DNA from: Streptomyces pseudovenezuelae
GTDB taxonomy: Bacteria; Actinomycetota; Actinomycetes; Streptomycetales; Streptomycetaceae
Length of the DNA: 64,000 nucleotides
Assembly: GCF_001513955.1 (NCBI RefSeq)
Contig: NZ_KQ948147.1
Location: 382,532-446,531 of the forward strand
Direction: 5' to 3'
A program made the translations under genes and the position numbers. Shown here in pieces: positions 59,268-64,000 of this stretch; position 1 is the stretch's first letter, and each line of letters opens with the position of its first letter. The notes below the pieces were generated by a model. The model was not told the origin of the DNA and made no database searches. It saw only the letters and a program-made list of their open reading frames with translations.

Positions 59268-61289
59268 CTAGGCGCTCCCCAACACCTCCTCGCACGCCCG
59301 CAGCAACCGCTCGTCGTCCAGCACGTCATGGCTGCCGTACCCGCCGGACGGCGACGCCAGATGTCGTCGCCGAGCCGCCAGTTCCGCACGGAGAAGATCG
59401 TGGAGGGGCGCTCCCGCCGGGCCCAGCGCGGCGAGGCAGGCGGTGACGGTCAAGCGGGTGCGCGGATGGTCCGCCCAGGCCGTCCGCAGCACCGGCGCGG
59501 CGAACTCCGCGTCCCCGGAGATCCGCCACACCGCACCCGCGGCCGACACCCGCTCCCACAGATCCTCCGCCAGAACCATCCGCCGCAACCCCGGCAGTGC
59601 CGCACCGGCCTTCGGCCCGAGCCGCGCCAGGGCCGCCGCGGCCGCTCGCCGCCGAGGTGCGCCGTCCGCCAACTCGCCGGTCAGCACGGGCAGTACGGCC
59701 GAGGCGTCCCTTTCCACGGACCACAGTGCCCCCGCGGCGACCGCGGCGTGCTCCGTCGCCAGCAGCTCGCGCAGCACGGGTATGACCAGGGACGGTGCCG
59801 CGCTCCCGAACGCCTCCAGAGCGCGAACGGCCGCCTCCGTCACGGCGTCCCGCAGCGGCAGCCGCACGGGCAGGTCCCGCAGGAGCCGCAGCACCTCCGG
59901 TACGGCCTCCTCGTCGCTCAGCGCGGTGAGCGCCGACAACAGCGGCACGGCCCCCTCGAAGGCGTCGGCGGAGTCCGGTACGACCTCGCCCAGCCGACGA
60001 CGCAGTGCGGGCGCGAGCGGGGCCGCCCCGGGGCCCAGGTGACCGATCACCCGGCCCAGGTCGGCGGGTACGTCCGGGCCGGCCAGCACCTCCGCCAGCA
60101 CCGGTGTCGCCCGCGCATCCCCGCTCCTGGCGAGGGCCTTGAGCGGACCGCCCAGTGCGGGTGCCCCCCGCTCGCGGTGCCGTACCCACAGCTCGGGCCG
60201 GGCGGCCACCAGGGCGGCCAAATCGTCGGCGGCGGGAGCGGCCAGGTCGAACAGGTCCTCCAGGACCGACACCGCGGCATCGCGCAACCGGCTCTCCTCG
60301 GCGGCCAGTTGAGCGCCGATCAGGGTGACGGGCTCGGACCAGTCGGCCCGCCACTCACGGAACAGCCCCGCCGACATCCACACGGCGTTGCACCGGTCCA
60401 CGGCGTCCGGGCTGGTCAACTGTCCCTTGAGGAGGGCGGTTCGCTCGTCGAGCCGGTCACCGAGCCCGCGGTGCAGGGTCCGCAGCAGCTGTGAGCCCTC
60501 TTCGTCCGAGGGCCGCAGCCGGCGCAGCCGGCTCGCGAGGGTGTCGGCGTGGGGGCAGCCGACGCCGTGCCGACCGAGGGACCGCCGGGCGGACCGCTCT
60601 CTGAGCAGCACTATGGCGACCGCCACCACGTCGGGCGGGAGCCGGTCGGGGGCGCAGCCGGCGAGCTGGCCGAGGGCGGCGAGACGCAGCCCGGGGTTGT
60701 GCGGCGCGGTGCTCTGAGCCGTGAGCAGCTCCAGTGCCCCGGCCGCGTGCCCGGGATACCGCCGTACGAACAGGGCCAGGCTCTCGGTGAGGGCATGCAG
60801 GACCCGGTCGTCCCGCTCCAGCGCGCAGCGGTCCCGCAACAGGGCGAGCACACGGGCAGGTTCGTCCAAAAACCGCACGAGGCCCGCCGCGGCGGCCCGG
60901 CGGACGGAGGGGTCGGCGTCCCCCGCCAGCCGGACGAACACCTCGGCGCCGGCGCGTACCAGGACCCCGGCCCGTGTGCGGAGACGGCCCTCGGCGCCGT
61001 CCTCCCGGCTCGCGCCCTGCGTCCCGATGCTGACAAGGAGTTCGACGATGCCCGCCCGGTCCGCGACCTCCCCGCTCGCCACGAGCGCGAGCAGAAACGG
61101 AACGCAGGCCAGGGTGGAGTCGTACACGTCTCCCTGGTGGTGCACGGCGCCGTACATCCCGTCCAGGGCGGTCTCCCGCTCGGCCGGGTCCGCGGAGGCG
61201 AGCCCCCGCAGCAGCCCGGGCACATCCTCCGCGCTGCCGTAAGCGTGCCGCAGCGAAGCCCAGTCGACCTCGTCGATCCCCGTGAACAC
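59268..61289 (-). CDS. HEAT-repeat protein
   Basis: A 673-residue soluble alpha-helical solenoid. Many two-helix units of ~35-40 residues are visible (e.g. DPSVRRAAAAGLVRFLDEPARVLALL, RDAVTEAAVRALEAFGSAAPSLVIPVLRELL, RRRAAAAALARLGPKAGAALPGLRRM). The N-terminal VDWASLRHAYGSAEDVPGLLRGL and DVYDSTLACVPFLLALV are shared by a group of actinobacterial HEAT proteins of unknown function, probably protein-binding scaffolds. The GTG at 61289 has GGGGAGG upstream, which decides the start; the open frame continues upstream only by chance of high GC. It lies downstream of the acyl-CoA dehydrogenase gene on the same strand. Confidence 0.88.
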   Translation of the reverse strand: MFTGIDEVDWASLRHAYGSAEDVPGLLRGLASADPAERETALDGMYGAVHHQGDVYDSTLACVPFLLALVASGEVADRAGIVELLVSIGTQGASREDGAEGRLRTRAGVLVRAGAEVFVRLAGDADPSVRRAAAAGLVRFLDEPARVLALLRDRCALERDDRVLHALTESLALFVRRYPGHAAGALELLTAQSTAPHNPGLRLAALGQLAGCAPDRLPPDVVAVAIVLLRERSARRSLGRHGVGCPHADTLASRLRRLRPSDEEGSQLLRTLHRGLGDRLDERTALLKGQLTSPDAVDRCNAVWMSAGLFREWRADWSEPVTLIGAQLAAEESRLRDAAVSVLEDLFDLAAPAADDLAALVAARPELWVRHRERGAPALGGPLKALARSGDARATPVLAEVLAGPDVPADLGRVIGHLGPGAAPLAPALRRRLGEVVPDSADAFEGAVPLLSALTALSDEEAVPEVLRLLRDLPVRLPLRDAVTEAAVRALEAFGSAAPSLVIPVLRELLATEHAAVAAGALWSVERDASAVLPVLTGELADGAPRRRAAAAALARLGPKAGAALPGLRRMVLAEDLWERVSAAGAVWRISGDAEFAAPVLRTAWADHPRTRLTVTACLAALGPAGAPLHDLLRAELAARRRHLASPSGGYGSHDVLDDERLLRACEEVLGSA

Positions 61290-61426
61290 GTTGTCCTCCC
61301 CAGGCGAAGTACCAACTGATCGGAGTCTGCACCACGGGACCGACAACGAAGCGGAATCAGTGGGTGACGGTGAGCGATCCGGACAGGGAGGTGGTCCGGT
61401 TTTCGCCAGGTGGCTCCGGAACGGCC

Positions 61427-63082
61427 TCAGTCGGTCTCCGGCAGTGCCCTCCTGAGGACCGCGTCCACGTCCGCGGCGTCGGGCAGCGTGCCGAAGGCGT
61501 GCCCCCAGTCGCCGCCGAGCCGGGTCGCGCAGAACGCGTCGGCGACGGCCGGCGGGGCATGCCGGACGAGGAGCGAGGCCTGGAGCGTCAGGGCCATGTG
61601 CTCCACCAGTCGCCGGGCGCCCGCCTCGGTCGCCGTGGCCAACAGGCCCTTGAGGTGGCCGACGGCCGCGTCCAGACGGGCGTCCGCGCCCTCGGCCAGG
61701 GCGAGTTCGCCGAACAGCGCCTGCGCGGTGTCCGGATCGCGGCGCAACGCCCGCAGGACGTCGAGGGTGTTGACGTTGCCGGAGCCCTCCCAGATCGACA
61801 GCAGGGGCGCCTCCCGGTAGTGCCGGGGCATGCCCGAGTCCTCGACGTAGCCGTTGCCGCCGAGACACTCCAGGGCCTCCGCGGTGAAGGCCGGACCGCG
61901 CTTGGTGACCCAGTACTTGCCGACCGCGGTGGCGATACGGCGGAACGCCTGCTCGCCGCCGTCCCCGCGCACCGCCCGGTCGGCGGCGCCCGCCAGCCGT
62001 AGCGTGAGGGTGGTGGCGGCCTCGGACTCCAGCGCCAGATCGGCCAGGACGTTGCGCATCAGCGGCTGGTCGATCAGGCGGGCGCCGAACGCGCTGCGGT
62101 GCCGGGCGTGGTGTCCCGCCTCGACGAGGGTCCTGCGCATCAGGGTCGCCGACATCATCACGCAGTCCAGCCGCGTGCAGTTGACCATCTCGATGATGGT
62201 CTTGACGCCCTGTCCCTCGGGCCCGACCAGCCAGGCGACCGTCCCGTCGAACTCGGGCTCGGAGGAGGCGTTCGACCGGTTGCCGAGCTTGTCCTTGAGG
62301 CGCTGGATGCGGAAGGTGTTGCGGCTGCCGTCCGGCAGGATCCGCGGGACGAGGAAGCACGACAGCCCGCCGGGCGCCTGGGCCAGCACCAGGAACACAT
62401 CGCACATCGGCGCCGACGTGAACCACTTGTGCCCGCGCAGCGTGTACATCCCGGACTCCGCGGTGGGCGTGGCCGTGGTGGTGTTCGTGCGGACGTCGGA
62501 GCCGCCCTGCTTCTCGGTCATGCCCATGCCCGCGAGCAGACCGCGCTTCTCGGTCGGCACCCTGAGCTCCGGCTCGTACTCACGGCCGGTCAGCAGGGGC
62601 TCGTACACCTTCGCCAGCTCCGGCTCCTTGCGCAGCGCCGGGATCGCCGCGTACGTCATCGACGTGGGGCAGCCGTGGCCCGCGTCCGTGTGTCCCCACA
62701 CCAGGCCGCCCGCCGTGCGGGCCACATGGGCGCCGGTACGGTTCTCCGCCCACGGCGTGCCGGCCAGGCCCTCGGCGACGGCGGTCCGCATGAGGTGGTG
62801 CCAGCTCGGGTGGAAGTCGACCTCGTCGACCCGGTTGCCGTACCGGTCGTGCGTGCGCAGCACGGGCTCGTGCCGGTTGGCCTGATCCGCCCACTCCTGG
62901 GCCTCGGCGCTGCCGGCCCGCAGACCGAGCCGCCGCAGGCCCTCCTCCGCCCAGTCGGCGCCCTCGCGGCGCAGCCCCTCCAGCAGGGCGGTGTCGTCCG
63001 AGGCGTCGTACGGGGCCAGGGGAGGCGGCTGGTTGGTGACGGCGTGGGTGGCGGCCTGTTCGGGCGCGGCGAGGGAGTCCAT
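61427..63082 (-). CDS. Acyl-CoA dehydrogenase, AidB-like
   Basis: A 551-residue flavin-linked dehydrogenase of the AidB/large acyl-CoA dehydrogenase type. Marks are MTEKQGGSDVRTNTT and GHKWFTSAPMCDVFLVLAQ (FAD/substrate loops), FRIQRLKDKLGNRSNASSE (substrate binding), HHARHRSAFGARLIDQPLM and the C-terminal ECLGGNGYVED...REAPLLSIWEGSGNV. The last includes the Glu region used as base in ACADs. AidB relatives bind DNA or protect from alkylation; that is not implied here by sequence. The ATG at 63082 is used. It is divergent from the PaaX regulator and the region between carries a matching dyad, so PaaX control is likely. Confidence 0.92.
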   Translation of the reverse strand: MDSLAAPEQAATHAVTNQPPPLAPYDASDDTALLEGLRREGADWAEEGLRRLGLRAGSAEAQEWADQANRHEPVLRTHDRYGNRVDEVDFHPSWHHLMRTAVAEGLAGTPWAENRTGAHVARTAGGLVWGHTDAGHGCPTSMTYAAIPALRKEPELAKVYEPLLTGREYEPELRVPTEKRGLLAGMGMTEKQGGSDVRTNTTTATPTAESGMYTLRGHKWFTSAPMCDVFLVLAQAPGGLSCFLVPRILPDGSRNTFRIQRLKDKLGNRSNASSEPEFDGTVAWLVGPEGQGVKTIIEMVNCTRLDCVMMSATLMRRTLVEAGHHARHRSAFGARLIDQPLMRNVLADLALESEAATTLTLRLAGAADRAVRGDGGEQAFRRIATAVGKYWVTKRGPAFTAEALECLGGNGYVEDSGMPRHYREAPLLSIWEGSGNVNTLDVLRALRRDPDTAQALFGELALAEGADARLDAAVGHLKGLLATATEAGARRLVEHMALTLQASLLVRHAPPAVADAFCATRLGGDWGHAFGTLPDAADVDAVLRRALPETD

Positions 63083-63090
63083 GGCATCAA

Positions 63091-63128
63091 TGTTGCACTT
63101 CTCCTGCGGCCGTAGCAATAGTGCAACA
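63091..63128. promoter_or_regulatory. Inverted repeat between acyl-CoA dehydrogenase and PaaX genes
   Basis: TGTTGCACT (63091-63099) and AGTGCAACA (63120-63128) are a perfect 9-bp inverted repeat with a 20-bp centre, in the 66-bp divergent intergenic region. It is a strong candidate for the PaaX-family regulator's binding site and would control both directions. Confidence 0.65.
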
Positions 63129-63148
63129 GAGAGGGGGTCGTACAGTAC

Positions 63149-63913
63149 GTGACCATGCGCAGGAACGTGTCGGAGCAGCCCGGTGAGGTCGACCTGCGGC
63201 CGCTGTCCGCCCGGTCGGTCGTGCTGAGCCTGCTGCTCGGCGCGCATCCGCCGCAGATGCCGGTGAAGGACCTGGTCCGCGCGGTGGAGCCGTTCGGGGT
63301 CGGCGGCTCCACGCTGCGTGCCGCGCTCAGCCGGATGGTGAGCGCCGGTGACCTGCGGCGCGCCGAGGGTGTCTACGGTCTCAGCGACCGGCTGCTCGCC
63401 CGTCAGCGCCGTCAGGACGACTCCGTTCACCCCCGCACGCGCGCGTGGAACGGTGACTGGGAGATGGTCGTGATCACCGCGACGGGCCGTGGACCGGCCG
63501 AACGCGCCGAACTGCGCGCGCGGCTGACCGCCCTGCGGCTGGCCGAACTCCGCGAGGGCGTCTGGCTGCGCCCCGCCAACCTGCTCCGACCCCTCCCGGA
63601 CGACCTCGACGGGATCGCACAGCACTACACGGCCCGTCCCGCGGGTTCCGGACCCGAGCTCGCCGCCGCCCTGTGGCCCCTGGAGCACTGGGCGGCCGAC
63701 TCACGGGCACTGCTCGCCCATGTCGCCCGCGCGGACCGGCCCGCGGACCGGCTCACCGGCTTCGCGGCGGTCGTACGCCGGCTGCTGACCGATCCGGTGC
63801 TGCCGCCCGAGCTCCTGCCGCCCGGCTGGCCCGGCACCGCACTGCGCTCGGCGTACGCGGCCTACCAGGGCGAGCTGGCGGACACGGTCCCGCAGGACCG
63901 CGTCCGCACATGA
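63149..63913 (+). CDS. PaaX-family transcriptional regulator
   Basis: A 254-residue regulator of the PaaX family, which represses phenylacetate and related acyl-CoA pathways and is released by CoA-thioesters. The N-terminal winged helix is LSARSVVLSLLLGAHPPQMPVKDLVRAVEPFGVGGSTLRAALSRMVSAGDLRR. The central domain has RTRAWNGDWEMVVITATGRGPAERAELRARLTALRLAELREGVWLRPANL, and the C-terminal helical domain follows. GTG 63149 is preceded by GAGAGGGGG; ATG 63155 is an alternative. Divergent partner: the acyl-CoA dehydrogenase. Confidence 0.92.
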   Translation: MTMRRNVSEQPGEVDLRPLSARSVVLSLLLGAHPPQMPVKDLVRAVEPFGVGGSTLRAALSRMVSAGDLRRAEGVYGLSDRLLARQRRQDDSVHPRTRAWNGDWEMVVITATGRGPAERAELRARLTALRLAELREGVWLRPANLLRPLPDDLDGIAQHYTARPAGSGPELAAALWPLEHWAADSRALLAHVARADRPADRLTGFAAVVRRLLTDPVLPPELLPPGWPGTALRSAYAAYQGELADTVPQDRVRT

Positions 63914-63917
63914 CACG

Positions 63918-63960
63918 GCGGCCGTGCGAAGCGCCGTGCGGGGACGCTTCGAACGGCCGC
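63918..63960. terminator. Hairpin terminator after the PaaX gene
   Basis: Arms 63918-63933 and 63945-63960 pair over 16 positions with one mismatch and an 11-nt loop, starting 5 bp past the PaaX stop. It probably also serves a convergent gene at the right edge. Confidence 0.75.
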
Positions 63961-63977
63961 CTTCACCTGCCGGGCGG

Positions 63978-64000
63978 CTACCTGTAGGTGATGTCGGAGG
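63978..64000 (-). CDS. Possible 3' end of a leftward gene
   Basis: The last bases, read on the minus strand, give SDITYR followed by a TAG stop at 63980-63978, close to a bidirectional hairpin. This is compatible with the C-terminus of a convergent gene that starts outside the window, but seven codons cannot prove it. Confidence 0.25.

Noticed and set aside
59268..62426. Extension of the HEAT-repeat frame upstream to 62426
   Set aside because: The upstream part is antisense-free shadow of the acyl-CoA dehydrogenase in another frame; GTG 61289 has a strong ribosome site and a family-like N-terminus.
1..64000. tRNA/rRNA genes, CRISPR arrays, transposases, integrases or attachment sites
   Set aside because: I saw no GGTTCGA-type T-loops with matching acceptor stems, no regular spacer-repeat arrays and no recombinase motifs in any frame.

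Overview
The window is high-GC actinobacterial DNA that is almost certainly from a Streptomyces chromosome. It has many GTG starts, dense four-base ATGA gene overlaps, Tat-exported plant-polysaccharide hydrolases, a LAL-type LuxR regulator, a predicted DasR operator and several Streptomyces-typical families (DUF5997, DUF427, FBP-domain, Rv1733c-like). I see no rRNA, tRNA, CRISPR array, transposase or integrase. The gene content (catabolism, regulators, secreted enzymes) fits an accessory chromosome arm rather than the core.

Layout. 1-2801: a leftward module of an unknown protein, a MoxR-type AAA+ ATPase and the start of a DUF2201 metallopeptidase/VWA protein. 2924-6128: a cytochrome P450, then a leftward GT4 glycosyltransferase with a coupled small protein. 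6203-10204: an ene-reductase with a divergent MerR regulator and a clear MerR-type promoter, a degenerate repeat tract, a cysteine-desulfurase-like PLP enzyme and a double DUF427 protein. 10352-17544: pyruvate carboxylase, a GH13 enzyme, a DHA2-type MFS exporter and a LuxR regulator. 17753-23663: a GH115 alpha-glucuronidase, an NlpC/P60-like protein whose catalytic Cys is Asn, and an extended SDR.

23742-26325 is a somewhat lower-GC block of three unrecognised genes (HExxH protein, coupled small EACC1-like protein, divergent zinc-ribbon protein) and is the best candidate for an undescribed system. 26353-31731 is a tight five-gene operon for uptake and breakdown of glucarate-type sugar acids: binding lipoprotein, two permeases, 5-dehydro-4-deoxyglucarate dehydratase and glucarate dehydratase. 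It has no ATPase gene, so a shared one elsewhere is likely. 31901-39246 holds a ketosamine-kinase-like protein, a TerD-like protein, DUF5997, a LysR-type effector domain with a tandemly repeated 3' end, and a TetR-SGNH hydrolase pair divergent from an FBP (FusB-like) protein across a perfect TetR-type palindrome.

39411-50538 contains a LAL regulator, a BBE-type flavin oxidase, a HAD phosphatase, an AsnC regulator divergent from a FUSC membrane protein, a lactonase preceded by a DasR-like site, a CbiX-like protein, an N-acetylglucosamine-kinase-like protein and uracil-DNA glycosylase. 50600-57109 is an arabinan/arabinoxylan locus: GH51 and GH54 arabinofuranosidases and a LacI regulator with matching operators before GH54 and before itself. 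It is followed by only the first quarter or so of a sugar-binding lipoprotein gene, which suggests a deleted ABC importer. 57165-64000 holds a BNR-repeat protein, an Rv1733c-like membrane protein, a HEAT-repeat protein and an AidB-like acyl-CoA dehydrogenase divergent from a PaaX regulator.

Functional theme: secreted enzymes remove glucuronic acid (GH115) and arabinose (GH51, GH54) side chains from hemicellulose, and the sugar-acid operon could handle oxidised uronic acids. That link is inference. Family assignments come from reading protein motifs; no database search was run.
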